A stretch of DNA of 64,000 nucleotides from Wyeomyia smithii (Eukaryota; Arthropoda; Insecta; Diptera; Culicidae). Each line of letters opens with the position of its first letter. The stretch's first letter is position 1. Below are positions 35,340 to 48,279 of this stretch, piece after piece. Both the position numbers and the translations under genes were made by a program. The DNA is taken from positions 44,099,858-44,163,857 of the forward strand of contig NC_073696.1 of the NCBI RefSeq assembly GCF_029784165.1, read 5' to 3'. The notes under the pieces were generated by a model. The model ran no database searches. It saw nothing but the letters and a program-made list of their open reading frames with translations, and was not told where the DNA came from.

Positions 35340-36170
35340 ACTAACTTTCATGATTTTACATGTCTTCGTAATTTTATGAATAATATCTCATTTTTATTTA
35401 TCAGATTGAGTTATTTGCAATATATTTCCATATTTTCTTCATTTGTCATATATCCTTAAATTTCATTGCTAAGCATTACCGAACATTTCAATGTAAGAAA
35501 TCACTTTATGTCATTGCTTTGAAATTCGAGTTAGAGGCGAATCACGCAATAAATATCATCATTATGAATGTTTTATGTGGTGAATAATATCTCAATTTTT
35601 AGTTATCAGGTACCTGTTGTTTTTCCTCAAATGTCTCTTCTAAACATCATCAAACATTTTTTTTGAAAAAAAAAAACATATCATCGCTTTTAATGTTGAT
35701 TTAGATGAAGTTTGAGCATTAAAAGTCATTATTCACAAAACTGCTTGAAATATGCGTGAAACATATTTCTCCTCAAATATTTTTCCGAACATTTTAATGT
35801 AGAAAAAAAAAGAACTACGATTTAAAGAAAAAATGGAGCATAAAAAGACATGATTTTGCATTATAAACTCAGTTTTTAGTAAAAAAAAAACCATAACTTT
35901 CCCACACATGTCTATCCGAAACAATAACAAACATTTTATTATAGAAAAAAAAAACACAAATCATCGCTTCAGACTTTGATTTAGAGGTAAATCAAGCATG
36001 AAAAGTCACGGTTTTTCATGTTTTTCGAAGTCTTGTGAATTATATCTTTAGTAATCAAATACCTATAATTTCTCCTCGAATGCCTCGTCTGAATATCAAC
36101 CACATGCCATCGCTTTGAATTTCGAATTATATGGTGAACGTTGAAGGTTGAACGAAAAAAGTCAGGTTTT
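35340..36170 (-). repeat. Second degenerate tandem array, right arm
   Basis: Mirror of 16890-17720. Confidence 0.6.
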
Positions 36171-36179
36171 ATTCATGTT

Positions 36180-38116
36180 AAATGTTATGTGAATGATATC
36201 ACAATTTTTATCATTTAGATGAAGAAAAAAAATCACAATTTTTATTATCACAAAACCGTAACTGTTTCACAAATATATTGCCTCGACCTCTACCAATATT
36301 TCCTTGCGATAAAACATACATGCCACTGCTTACTTTCTTGATAAGGACGATTTAAAATCATGGTGCTTATTGTGTACCTTAGAAACGGCGGGAATAGTAT
36401 CAATAAGCTCGGCGTTACGAAATTTCATTTTTATATAGTAGATAAAAATAATTAATCATGCGCCATCCTATAAATGAAGGGCTCTAATCCAATACTGCGC
36501 TATCAAAATAATCAAAACAAAGCAACCTGCACATCGTCGTTGTTGCGTCGCACCCCAGTCGGTATAATTCGCACAGCCCCGCCGCCACGTTTTACATTAT
36601 GTGAATGATATCACAGTTTTCATTCTTAAGAAACCCTACATGTTTCACAAATATATTCTTCAAACTCTACGAATATTTTCTTGTAACAAAACGTACATGT
36701 AACAGCTTACTTTTTTTGATTTGAAACAATTTAAAATGATGGTGCTTATTGTGCACCTCAGTAACGGCGGGAATAATATCAATAAAATCTGCGTTACGTA
36801 AATCCATTTTTATATAGTGGATAAAAATAATTAATCATGCACCATCCTATAAATGAAGCGCTCTAATCCAATATTGCGCTATCAAAATAATCAAAACAAA
36901 GCAACCTGTATAATCAAAACAAACAAAGCTACATCGCCGTTGCTGCATCGCACATAACGAGGTTTGAATCGCATAGCCCCGTCACCACGTTTTACGTTAT
37001 GTGAATAATAAAACAATTTTTATTATTGAGAAACCCTAAATGTTTTACAAATATATTGTTTCGAACTCTACGAATATTTTCTTGCAATAGAACGTACACG
37101 TCACAGCTTACTTTTATGACTTAGAACGATTTAAAATAATTACCATTACCATTGCACCTCAAAAATGGCGGGAATGATATCAATAAGATCTGCATTACGT
37201 AATTCCATTTTAATATAGTAGATTAATCATGAAGCATCGTATGAATGAAGCCCTCTAATTCAATACTGCGCTATAAAAATAATCAAAACAAAGCAATCTG
37301 TAGACCGCCGCTGCTGTGTCGCATACCACTAGGTATAAATTGCACAGCCCCGCCACCACGTTTTACATTATGCGACTGATATCACAATTTTTATAATTTA
37401 GAAGCCCTAAATGTTTCACAAATATATTGTTTTGAACTCAACGAATATTTTCTTGCAATAAAACGTACATGTCACCGCTTACTTTCTTGATTTTAAACGA
37501 TTTAAAATGATGGTGCTTATTGTGCACCTCGGTAACGGCGGAAGTAACATCAATAAAATCTGCGTTACGTAAATCCATTTTTATATAGTGGAATAAAATA
37601 ATTAATCATGCACCATCCTAAAATAAATTAAGCGCTCTAATCCAACACTGCGCTATCAAAATAATCAAAATTAAGCAACCTGCACATCGCCGTAGTTGCA
37701 TCGCACACAATGAGGTTTGAATCGCACAGCCCCGCCACCACGTTTTACGTTATGTGAATGATATCACAATTTTTATTATTAAGAAACCCTAAATGTTTCA
37801 CAAATATATTGCTTCGAACTCTACGAATATTTTCTTTCAATAAAATGTACATGTCACCGCTTACTTTCTTGATTTAAAACGATTTAAAATGATGGTGCTT
37901 ATTGTGCACCTCAGTAACGGCGGGAATAATATCAATAAAATCTGCGTTACGTAAATCCATTTTTATATAGTGGATAAAAATAATTAATCATGCACCATCC
38001 TAAAATAAATGAAGCGCTCTAATCCAAAACCGCGCTATCAAAATAATCGAAACAAAGCAACCTGCACACCGCCGTTGCTGCGTCGCATACAATGAAGATT
38101 GAATCGCACACCCCGC
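36180..38116 (-). repeat. Tandem array of five ~370-400-bp units, right arm
   Basis: Mirror of 14944-16880. The outermost unit (about 37740-38116) lacks the ten-base deletion found in the left arm and is closer to the terminal unit of the third copy. Confidence 0.9.
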
Positions 38117-38140
38117 CATCGTGATCTCTTTGCGGCAGGA

Positions 38141-38221
38141 GAAGTTTGGTTGTGTTTGTTTTGACCAAGTCCGCATGCCAGCCGCACCGGACTTGCTTCA
38201 AAACAAACACAACTAAACTTC
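38141..38221 (-). repeat. 81-bp hairpin, right arm
   Basis: Same stem-loop as 14841-14921, reversed. The stem arms begin GAAGTTTGGTTGTG and end CACAACTAAACTTC. Confidence 0.9.
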
Positions 38222-38408
38222 CCTCTCGCCCGCGACGCACGAAGGCGAATGAACCCCTAGGAGCGAATGAACCCTGGTCCGACATTTTTGTTGCATTTGA
38301 GCACGATATCGGACCGATGTTGAGCCAAATGTCCACCCGTTGTCGGACCGATCTATCGGAGAATCGGACGCGAATTGGTCCGACATCGGCCCGACAATTC
38401 TTACTGGG

Positions 38409-39426
38409 GACCTTATTCTCACCGAGAGCAAATGTTGCGCAAACAGATAAACGATGCACGTATTGGTGTGTGTGTTGAACTTTTTATTCTCATCGATGGT
38501 GAACGTAGCGTAAACATTTTTAATTTTTACCCAGTTGTAATTCAGATTTTGATTATCTCGTATCGCGTTTAAAATTCGTTTTCGCGTGTTTGAAAAAGAC
38601 TGTCGCGGCGGTTCCCGAAGAGTCAAAAGAGTTTATCCGGCTGCTGGCACGTAGTGCGCGGTTTTTTGGTGCTAAGTTTGTTGAATTCCAGCAGAGTGAT
38701 GATTTGTTATTTTCCTGTGAATTTAATCGTGAAACTCATGAAGGTGAAGTGCGGGTAAACCGATAAAATTCAGCCAATTTGAAACGGATTTGATCCGAAC
38801 ACGATTAGAAAAGGAGGCTGGTTGGTGGGTATGTTGTTCTGGTGAGGTGATTTATAAGAAGACGAATAGTGTTGTGGCTCGCTGGGACTTAGGTGAAAAA
38901 ATCCGTCCTGCTGGTTAAGCGAATTCGTTTCGTAACCAACTGGAAGGACAGGAATGTCGCCAGCTAGCGGCGTGGGAGAAATCTCCATCAAGAATGGATT
39001 TTTTCGATTTCTGCATCAATAATTAGTGCAATCGCACTCGCCAGGTAATGATGTGTGGACTGTTGAACAATTTTGTTTTGAAACATTGATTAAAAATCAA
39101 TTGTAATTCGTTTTCATTCAATATTTAGTTGGGAAAAAATAGCATAATTTAAAAAAAACAACAAATTTATTAATACATTGCACAATTTTACTGATTTAAC
39201 CGAAATTCTGGAATCTAAATATTTTTACGTGGATTCCAGAATTTACTTGGCATTTTCGAGCAAATTTTGAGATTTACGTGTTTTTTTTTTGCATGCTACG
39301 TTTCCCTTCCCGTAAAGCGACTTTCGGGTACTAAATTTTTTCAATTGTGGTATTCTCGGAATAACATTTTTACAATCGATGTGAAATAAAATTAAACGAA
39401 AATAAAGTTTTGATCGGTTTAGGGCA
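38409..39426. other. Right flank of the palindrome, no recognised gene
   Basis: Moderately complex sequence (CGTGTTTGAAAAAGACTGTC, GGACAGGAATGTCGCCAGC) with no convincing ORF. From about 39220 it contains ACGTGGATTCC and GTAAAGCGACTTTCGGGTAC words like the MITE ends at 23.6 and 27.0 kb. Confidence 0.4.
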
Positions 39427-40324
39427 GAGAAAAACCCAAATAAATCCACCTAGTGGTTAGACCCAGCCTTTCTCAGTCAATATACACTGATGAAAATTTT
39501 TCTTTAAGTTTGACTGCATTTACATAAAAGATATCTACACGACATAATGCTTTTTTAAATATGTTTTTTGATTTTTCTTATAAATTTATTCGAACGATCT
39601 TATATATAAATCAAAAATTCACTAATGCAGTTGCTCTTATTGATATTATTCCTTTCGTTCCTGAGGTGCATCCGTACCCCATTCGATATGTGTTTTTGAA
39701 AACCAGGATGTCACCAATAAGCCAAAATCCGATCTCAAACACCATTCCAAATCCAGATGACTACTCCTGGTTGGCTGAATACGAACAAGAGCCTAAAGTG
39801 ACCAAATATTTTCTAATTTTGTGAGTTTTTCATGAACCGGGATAATGCTCAGAGGCCGGGAATCAACTCCATACTTCATCCTGAAACCCAATTTTTTTCC
39901 TACGTTTCCTCAAAAATATCCTAAAATTGCTGAATATAATACAATATTCACTCTTTGGGCTGTATAATATTGATGTTGTATTTGAAGTAGTAATTGAAAT
40001 ATAAAATGTGAAGTTTGACGTAATATTTGTGCTAAAGAAACAGCGAAATAAAAAAAATGACTACCAAATTCGAATTATGTTGAGGCCACATATTCTAATC
40101 AATCAGTTTCGTTTCATTCCATAACTTTTAAACCACGCATCAAATTGTTATGGATTTCGTTACTTGTAAGTTTGAGAGGCAGAAAACGTATGCATGTAAT
40201 TTTTCAATAATCAGGGTGGCAACCCGATCGGAATAGCCGGAAATCGGTTACAACCCAGGAAACCGGAAATACGCCATGTGATCAAATATATGATATGATC
40301 AAACTCCATAAGTTTACATATAAC
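39427..40324 (+). repeat. Partial plus-oriented copy of the microsatellite-bearing repeat
   Basis: Starts with the family signature (AATCCACCTAGTGGTTAGAC then GCCTTTCTCAG) and carries AAATATAAAATGTGAAGTTT and ACCACGCATCAAATTGTTAT. It abuts the minus-oriented copy. At about 39597-39680 it contains a segment resembling the 370-bp palindrome unit. Confidence 0.55.
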
Positions 40325-42476
40325 ATTTTTGCCTTTCTCCTAGAAAGATATAGCAATCACTGCAAACTAAATGAAATGGGCCGAATGTCGTATATCACTC
40401 GACTCAGTTCGACGAGTTGAGCGTTTTCTGTATGTATGTATGTATGTATGTATGTGTGTATGTATGTAAGTATGTATGTATGTATGTATGTATGTATGTA
40501 TGTATGCATGTATGTATGTATGTATGTATGTATGTATGTATGTATGTATGTATGTATGTATGTATGTATGTATGTATGTATGTATGTATGTATGTATGTG
40601 TGTGTATATGTGCAACTTTATTTTCTCACTCACTTTTCTCAGGGATGGCTGGACTGATTTCCATGAAATTAATTGCAAATGAAAGGTCTATGTGCCCCAT
40701 AGGTAGCTTTTGAATTTCATTATAATGGGATTTTTGTTTGGGGGTTATGTATCAAAATATCACGAAATATCAATATCTCAAAAACTACACAACCGATTTT
40801 AACACAACTGATGTCAAATGAACGAGCTATCGCCAGAAGCCTTAACTTATAAATTTCATAAAGATTAAACATATGGTTCAAAAGTTATGTAAAGAAATGT
40901 TTTGCAGAGGCTGTTTAAACTCACTCATTTTTCTCAGAGATAGCTAGACCGATTTTCACAAAATTAATCTCGAATGGAAGGCATAGTTGTCCCATAGGTT
41001 GTTATTGAATTAAATTGTAATCGGTTGGTAACTTTGTCCGTTATTTATAAAAATGTCAATTCACGTTATAAAAGCAAAGCATATATCAAAGCCTGCTTAA
41101 ACTCACTCACTTTCCTCAGAGATGGTTAGACCGATTTTACCGAAATAAGTAAGTGGCCTAATAACGCCCTATTGAATTTCATTGCAATAGGATTTTTAGT
41201 TTAGGCACCGTGTTTCGAATTGTGAAAATCACGAAATTTCATTATCTCAGAAACTACACAACAAAATTAAACAAAACTAATAACAAATTAACGGCCTGTC
41301 TTGAAAATCCTTAACTAATAATTAAACATCTGGTTCAGAAGTTCTTAAAAGACGTGTTTCAGAGGCTTTGGAACTCACTAGTTTTTTATTAGAATTAGCT
41401 GAACCCATTTTTTCAAAGCTAGTGTCGTTGTGTGAAGGTCTAATTACCCCACAAGACCCTATTGAATTTCATTTTATTTGGACTATAATTTTGTTCGTTA
41501 TGTATAAAAGAAGGGAATCCCGTTGAAAAGAAAACAATTCCAAAGACTGCTTAACCCTATCCCCGCGGAGAGATATCAGTTTTTACATCAACAATGACAT
41601 TCAAACTCTTATTACTCAGTAACCGCATCCATAATTGGCATCAGCCGCGAGGAATGAGTTAAGCTCACTCAATTTTTTCGGAATAGTTGGACCGATTTTC
41701 ACAAAATTAGTCTCAGATAAAAGATCTAGTTGCGCACAAAATGCTATTCAATTACACTGTTATCCGACTTCGACTTTGTCATTTATGTAACAAATTGTAA
41801 AAATCACGAAACACGAAATTACCACAGAAACTAAACAACCGATCTGAACATAGTTGGATTCAAATGACCAAATAAACTTGTCTTTAAAACCCTAAACCAA
41901 TGATCTTCATAATGTTCAAACATGTGGTTTAAAAGGTATGAAAAGAAACTAGCTAGCTTGGAGACTGTTTAAAACTAAAGCAACGATCAAAATATGTGGC
42001 CTCAACATTCTTCAAATTTGATGTTGTACTATACCCAGATTAGGCAGAATTTGGTCATTTTAGGATGTATTCCGGCAACCAGTGAAGTAGTAGGAAGACT
42101 GCGGGTTGAAGTTCCGTCTGGATGCGGTATATTTTTGCAAATCTGTATCATATTGTCAGTTCGCTTATTTTCCGCTTCTCCGGCTGCACACACTGTCTGC
42201 CTTTAATAAAAGTGGAGTAGTTACCTGGAGTTTTTGGCGTGATTCATTTGAAACATATTTATTCCAGCTAATAGCATGTGTAAGTGAGTGTTAATATATG
42301 CTCATGTGTGTGTGAATGTTAGGTTTTGAATGTTCGGTATATTTGTGCTGTTGGCTACCAGAAAATCGTTATTTAAAGTGTAAAATAAGTCCAGCAGAAA
42401 TCTTCAAGATGTATTTATTTCTAAAAATTGAAGTCACTGGGTCTCACTGTTAGGTTGATTAATTTAGGTTTTTCAA
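40325..42476 (-). repeat. Minus-oriented copy of the microsatellite-bearing repeat
   Basis: Opens with GCCTTTCTCCTAGAAAG at 40331 (the family 3' end reversed) and closes near 42434-42476 with CTGGGTCTCACTGTTAGG and ATTAATTTAGGTTTTT, the reversed family start. The interior has the usual CCATCTCTGAG and ACTTTTGAACCAC sub-repeats, reversed and diverged. No coding capacity. Confidence 0.7.
40427..40610. repeat. (ATGT)n microsatellite
   Basis: About 180 bp of TATG units with a few TGTG and AAGT interruptions, at the homologous position to the CA/CATA tracts in other family copies. Confidence 0.97.
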
Positions 42477-42535
42477 TTTGAAATAAATCATTACCAATAT
42501 TGTTTCGACACATTTTCCATATAAAATCGAAATCG

Positions 42536-42587
42536 TTTTTATTGCATTTTCTGAAAAGATATGTACTTCCAGAAAATGCAATAAAAA
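42536..42587. repeat. 18-bp perfect-stem hairpin
   Basis: TTTTTATTGCATTTTCTG (42536-42553) pairs perfectly with 42570-42587 across a 16-nt loop. Weaker pairing of AAAATCG/GATTTT words continues outward. Probably a tiny MITE; a miRNA-like precursor is less likely. Confidence 0.7.
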
Positions 42588-42811
42588 TATTTTGATTTTT
42601 TCAACTAGAGTATCTTTTTCGAAAAATTTTTGTAAGCGTGTAATCTGTTATTGCGTGTCACACTTCACGAGCGATTATCTCGAACCTATTTATTCATAGA
42701 AGTGTGCTTGTGGTGAGTATGGTTTCTAAAGAATCGGTAACTCGATCAGGCCGAGTTTTTGCAGGCTTGTTTATAATAATAGTTGCGTGCCCAGGACCTC
42801 GGAAAACCATT

Positions 42812-42938
42812 AAGTGTCGGTAGCGCTAGCCTCGTAATTATCCAGTACACATAACAGTTGACTGCGAAGTCTGTTTATAATAAACAGAAGATCAAGTTTC
42901 GAATCGGAATGTAGCACTCAATGCTTTGCTAGCCTGCT
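42812..42938 (+). mobile_element. 5'-truncated SINE copy
   Basis: Matches only the tRNA-unrelated part of the SINE at 21981 (GTAGCGCTAGCC, ACAGTTGACTGCGAAGTCTG, ATAATAAACAGAAG, CGAATCGGAATGTAGCAC, GCTTTGC). No Pol III boxes. It lies outside the third palindrome-family copy. Confidence 0.75.
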
Positions 42939-43316
42939 CGGAAACGAAGAAATTTTAATTTAAGGCCAAATTTTTCTCTTGCTACAAGACTTTTGACGAA
43001 ACATTTTAGACGAACGATCAGCATTTTTGCGAAAAAAGGGTTATTTTGCAAAATTCTCCGTTCACGTGAAGCGTTAAGGTATAACCACACACAGACATTC
43101 AAGGAAGAACAACATTAATCGTAAATTTAAATTTACAAAGCGGAATGCGTTATGAATTACTTGTACACTAGCGTCGCTTAGTGACCTTATTGCTGCAATG
43201 TATATTTTTTGCAGGTGTACGAGGCTGGCGTCACTGGTAGCGCTATTTGGTTACATATTGCTAGTACTAAACACTTTAACACAAGTTTGGAACCCAGCTT
43301 AAACGTCTGTCTGCGG

Positions 43317-43471
43317 TAGTGTTCGACATCGGACCGGGTAGGGTCCGGTAAAAGTCCGATCCAGTCCGGTCCAAAGTCCGATCGGACCGGAACCTTCAAA
43401 ATCCGATTATTTTCCAGACCAGACCGGACCAGAACACGGACCCAATGTTTTCGTTCCGATGTCGAACTCTA
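43317..43471. mobile_element. 155-bp hAT-type MITE
   Basis: The ends are TAGTGTTCGACATCGGA (left) and TAGAGTTCGACATCGGA (right, reversed), flanked by an exact 8-bp duplication GTCTGCGG (43309-43316 and 43472-43479). TAGNG-type ends with 8-bp duplication are hAT hallmarks. The interior is dense in GTCCG/CGGAC words. Confidence 0.92.
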
Positions 43472-43479
43472 GTCTGCGG

Positions 43480-44660
43480 TATAACCTACATCTCATGATC
43501 TCATGTTATGTAAGTTATATACGCGCGGACGGCGATTCATTTAAAAAACATGAACTGCGTGATTAGAGTTATAAAATGGAACTGACTATATTGATTAAAA
43601 TTAAGTTTAGCAATCCCACGATCGCACCTAAAATAGGCTAACCTAGCGCTACCCTTGTACCTGGCTGATGCGCTGACTGCTGCAGAAAATATGCCTTTTG
43701 CACTGGGTCGCGACATCATTCCGGTGCATGTGCAGGTCTCCGTTGTAACTTGTATAAAAAAATAATGTGTATCTATTAAACAAATACTACAAGGTATACA
43801 TCCCTAGGGGTTGTATGAAATGGTGACGTAGGACAAATGTATATATTATATGCTGCGACAAACTGTTCATAGGCGTTTATATTTGATGGTCGTTATTGTA
43901 AAACTAACGATGCATGAATACATGAAAATGGTTCCCTAGTAGAAGTTGTGAAAATTCTCAAAACTTTTATCTTCAAGCATCTACAGTTCTGAAAAGAACT
44001 GTTTCCATAATCTTCAGTATGAAATTCGTGCTACAGAACGCTGATAATCGCATCACCACCGGTAGTATTGAATATTTTGTTGGCCGCGCATAAAATTTGC
44101 TCTCCGCTGTGCCCTCCAGTAGCTGTGCCAGCAAAATATCCTGCAGCGTACTGTTGCTGCCGTATGTTGCTGCCGTATGAAAAATCAAGGTAACATGCTC
44201 CGCACTGCCTGGAAGTTGACTCGTATGCAGCTCTCGTTTCTCAATGTCGCGTACCTTTAACAGCTGGGAGGGGGGAAGGGAGGTTGAGTTTTCGTTACTT
44301 ATTGTTACGTATGTAAGAGTGGGGGTTGTTGATACAGTTACGTGACTGTGATTTTTCTTCGAAATCGAAAATTTTTGGGGGTTAAGCGTTACGTAATTTT
44401 AGGGGTGGTGGGGAAGTCATATTGAAAACGTTATTTATGGGGGGGTGGTATCAGAATCTGGATTTCAGCGTTACGTAATTTGTGTGCGACGCTCAAACAC
44501 TCTTGCGATACGATACGGTTTCCAAAGAATCCTGGATGGACTTGTGCTGTTTGCAGGCATACTATTTTACTTCCGGAAACACCCGATTTTGCAGTGTAAG
44601 TAAATTATAAAATGATTGCGAGTGATGGATAAAATGATTTTTTTTCCATTTTGAATAGCT
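43480..44660. other. No recognised gene; includes G-rich ACGTAA repeat fragment
   Basis: Mixed sequence. At about 44255-44490 it contains GCGTTACGTAATTT twice, separated by GGGG-rich runs, as seen in degraded mosquito MITEs. A short minus-strand frame (43973-44188, 71 codons) and a protein-like stretch near 43640-43738 were not identifiable. Confidence 0.35.
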
Positions 44661-44759
44661 TCATGTGAATTACGAGCTGGATCTGTACGAGTCCGCAGCC
44701 AACAGGAAGCTGAGAACTATACCTGGTGCACCTCAAGGTTTCCTATGCCAAACTTAAGT

Positions 44760-45215
44760 GAAACAAACCAGCATGGAAGAGGTTTGTCTTATTTTTGTTT
44801 TTTCTTGTGTGTTTTTGTATGTTATCTTGAGTAAATCCTTATCCAGAGACTGCTTCTGACGTTGGCACTGCTGCTGCTTCTGGACTACTACTGCTGCTGG
44901 GGCTACTGCTGCTCCTGGGATTACTGTTGTTGATGGGACTCTTGCTACTGCTGCTGGCATTGCTGCCGACCATAAATTGTTTTCTCCAAGCATTTCCGTG
45001 AAAACTATTACAGCATGGTTCAACGATCAACTGAAAGGTTCAGAAAGGTTCGAAGGGATCGGTAGACTTACTTCAGCGGGAAAGCCAAGGTAAAATTTAA
45101 TGTTTTCGTTACGAGAATAAATTCTTATGTTTTTGCTTTATTTTACTTCTTAGACAGATACCAATAGTTCAGCAATGGCGACATCGATCGGACAAGCAAG
45201 CCTACACAACTTAAA
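44760..45215 (+). pseudogene. Spliced-gene-like relic, third copy
   Basis: Counterpart of 32182-32532. The exon region is altered by a CTG/ACT trinucleotide-like expansion (44850-44970) and a 9-10-bp deletion. The frame reads HGSTIN-stop-KVQKGSKGSVDLLQRESQ, against HGSTINWKVQKAPKG in the arms. The donor CCAAG|GTAAAA and acceptor TTCTTAG are retained around a 64-bp intron (45090-45153). Non-functional, but it shows that the exon-intron layout predates divergence of the copies. Confidence 0.45.
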
Positions 45216-48200
45216 CGCTGCGTTCGTATACGTGTTTTGTCGTTACCAGGAACAATTAAATTAAGTAATTCAAAGAGATCAGAAAAAAAAAATCATATGT
45301 TTACATCAAACTCTACTAGAAATTTGGGAAGTAAATTTTGAAAATATAACTAGTCCATACAAAACTAACATTGTACAATTTTGTAATTTTGTACATGATA
45401 AAATGATCAAAATAAAAAAATGAATAAAAGCTCAATTTTTTGTAAACTTTTTTTTTATGATTACAAAACCATTTCCAAAAATTCTAGCCAACAGTAGTGC
45501 TTATGTACTTTGCTCGTTTGGTTCAGCGTTTGACGGTTCGTTTAGTTTTTCAGACTCTGCGCCACTCTATTCACTCTGGTCAGGCCTATTTTTAAAATTG
45601 CTCTTTCGGTTATTTATATCTTTCCAAGAAATATGCGAATAACAATAATACTGTCAAGCGCTACTTCCACTGCCTCCGGGCAGTATCCATGGCGAGAATG
45701 CAAAAAAAAAACACAAAAATATTTTACACACAGTCACATCCTGAGAGTAACATCTAAGTTTCTGCCGTGCACTACCCGGGAAGTACAAAATATCGTCGGC
45801 AACGATATTTTTTATTCGCACGGCGGCAACATGGCACTACCCGGACATTGCACGGCGCTTTGGTATAAATACGTTCGAAATAGAGCTTTATTATTAATTA
45901 GAGACACCTTACCACTTCGGTGGCCGCGCCTGTGCATGCGAATGACCTACACCATTATAAAAGAGCGGAATTTTTTTTATGAATTATGAACTGGAACTAT
46001 GCTGCTATACATTCGAAAATCGCAGGTCCAGCGATTCGCTGTAGACTTTGCAAACAAAACAATCAAGGTTAAATTTGTCATGATTATTTTAGCTTTTGTT
46101 TAATCTTTTTATTTTTCCTATATGGACTTTCTAACTGCGACCAGAATCATTGAACTATTGTGAGATATGCTCGGGTGTCTACTGTATCCCGCACACGCTT
46201 ACACGCTCTCTTACACGCTTACTGTTCTTCTATACCGAGCCTTGTTCCTCCTGCCAGATAACACCAATTATAATTCCCTGGAGAAGTTTCGTCGTGTTTC
46301 GGCTCCGATATGATAAAACTTGTACACCCTGATTACCTGAAGAATGAATAAAAAATTAAAATCATTTTATTCTCCTCATTCATGAACTCAAATACCTGCC
46401 ATTTTGTGATATTGATACACACTTTCCAATTATTCTAAAAATAAATGAAGTGGCAAGCAATGTAAATTGTTTGAAATTTCAGAAAAATCAATTGTTTCTT
46501 CGATTTATTTAGAAAAATCAATTACATCAACATTAATAATTAGTTGACCGTTACCGGCGATGCTCGGTATAGATTCAAAATTAAGAATCACCTTTTTATA
46601 TTTCTCTGCCCCATTAGCGCAACTCACGTCAGAAATATTACGTCACATTTCACCTCTTATAGTTCCATCGTCATTTTAAATGTAACATCAATATTATTAA
46701 AACGCACAGAACTGAAATACTCATATTCAGTTTTATTTTGCGATTAAGGCTATTCTAACTACAGAAACTGGAAGTCGTCATTTTGGACTTTAAAAAGACG
46801 TCTGGGGTTTCTCTTTTGAAAGTATTTGAATTATTGGCCAAATACCACTTTAGGCTATGTTCCTGACACCGGAAACGTCATCTTGGAGTTCAAAATTACT
46901 ATTGGGAATAATTTCTGGCCTCTGGGCATAATCCTGTTTCTGAAAATCCTAAGATTGGATTGTATTTGACCACCTTGGGATGTTCGCCAGAAACCGGAAA
47001 TTACCATCACAAAATTGAATATGGCAGCTGTAGTTGATATGGGATGACCATTTAGGGTTGTTTTGTTTTTATTATTTTTAAGTTTAGGTCTAATAATCTG
47101 CAAGATCAACCACGATTGCTATAATGTTTGTAGTTACGTATTTGATGAAAATAGCTACATGTGTCTGACATTGGCGGCACACATTTATTTGTCATATATT
47201 ATACCGTTCCAGCTGAAACTCAAAAACAATGACTTGCGACATTAGATTTTTTTACCTTATGAAAAACCACATGAATTCGAAAATCCGCGTAAAAAAATTC
47301 GTGAAAAAACGCGAAAAAATAACCTGATCGGTGCGTATATATTCAAAAACATCACATCGCGGGCACATTTGAATTGAACGTATTGATGTGATTGAAATTT
47401 ATCAATTTTGGGGCTACTAACCTTCATGATTTTACATGTCTACGTAGTTTGAAGAAAAATATCTTATTTTTTATTTATTTATCAGATTGAGTTATTTGCA
47501 ATATATTTCCATATTCTCTTCATTTGCCAGATATCCTCAAATTCCATTCATAAGCATTATCTAACATTTTAATGTAAAAAAGCACGCGAAATTCAAAGCA
47601 AAAGCCATCGCTTTGAATTTTGTGTTAGAGGCGAATTACGCATTCAATTTCATCATTATAAATGTTTTATGTAGTGAATAATATCTCAATTTTTAGAAAT
47701 CAGGTACCTGTTGTTTCTCTTCAAATGTCTTTTCTAAACATCAACAAACAATTATTGAAAAAAAATCACATATTATCGCTTTGAATTTTGATTTAGAGTT
47801 AAATTGAGCATTAAAAGTAATTTATCACAAAACTACATGAAACATGCGTGTACCATATTTCTCCTCAAATATCCCTCCGAACATTTTAATGTAGAAAAAA
47901 AAACACATATCATCTTCATAACTATGAACTTTGATTTTAAGGATATAAGGAATTGAGCATAAAAAGATATGATTTTGCATGATAAGCTAAGTAAAGAAAA
48001 GAAAATACCATAACTTTTCCACAAATATCTATCCGAAACAATAACAAACATTTTATTACAGAAAAAAAAACCCATATCATCGCTTCAGATTTTGATTTAG
48101 AGGTGAATCAAGCACGGAAAGTCATGGTTTTTCATGTTTTTCGAAGTCTTGTGAATTATATTTTTAGTAATGAAATACCTATTATTTCTCCTCAAATGTC

Positions 48201-48279
48201 TCGTTTGAATATCAATATGAAAGAAAAAAAACACATGCCATCGCTTTGAATCTCGAATTATAGGGTGAACATTGAAGGT

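Larger units (their letters stand above)
27571..38408 (-). mobile_element. Right arm of giant inverted repeat
   Basis: Reverse complement of 14654-25480. It ends AATTCTTACTGGG at 38408. Right flank (ACCTTATTCTCACC) and left flank (CCTAGCA) share no direct repeat, so no target duplication supports a single insertion event. Differences from the left arm include a ten-base indel and other changes in the outermost tandem unit, where the right arm is closer to the third copy. Confidence 0.85.

Noticed and set aside
40367..40713. Several 68-103-codon ORFs of Met-Tyr-Val-Cys or His-Thr-Tyr-Ile repeats
   Set aside because: All are frames through the ATGT microsatellite.
43640..43738. Protein-like stretch (YLADALTAAENMPFALGRDI) between possible splice sites
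   Set aside because: Single short segment with weak splice signals, no family recognised and no neighbouring exon.
43973..44188. 71-codon minus-strand ORF
   Set aside because: No recognisable domain. It contains a 13-bp tandem duplication and lies in repeat-rich DNA; it could be an LTR-element fragment, but the evidence is too thin.
44850..44970. CTG-repeat polyleucine/polyserine frames
   Set aside because: They arise from a local trinucleotide-like expansion in the third copy that the arms do not share.
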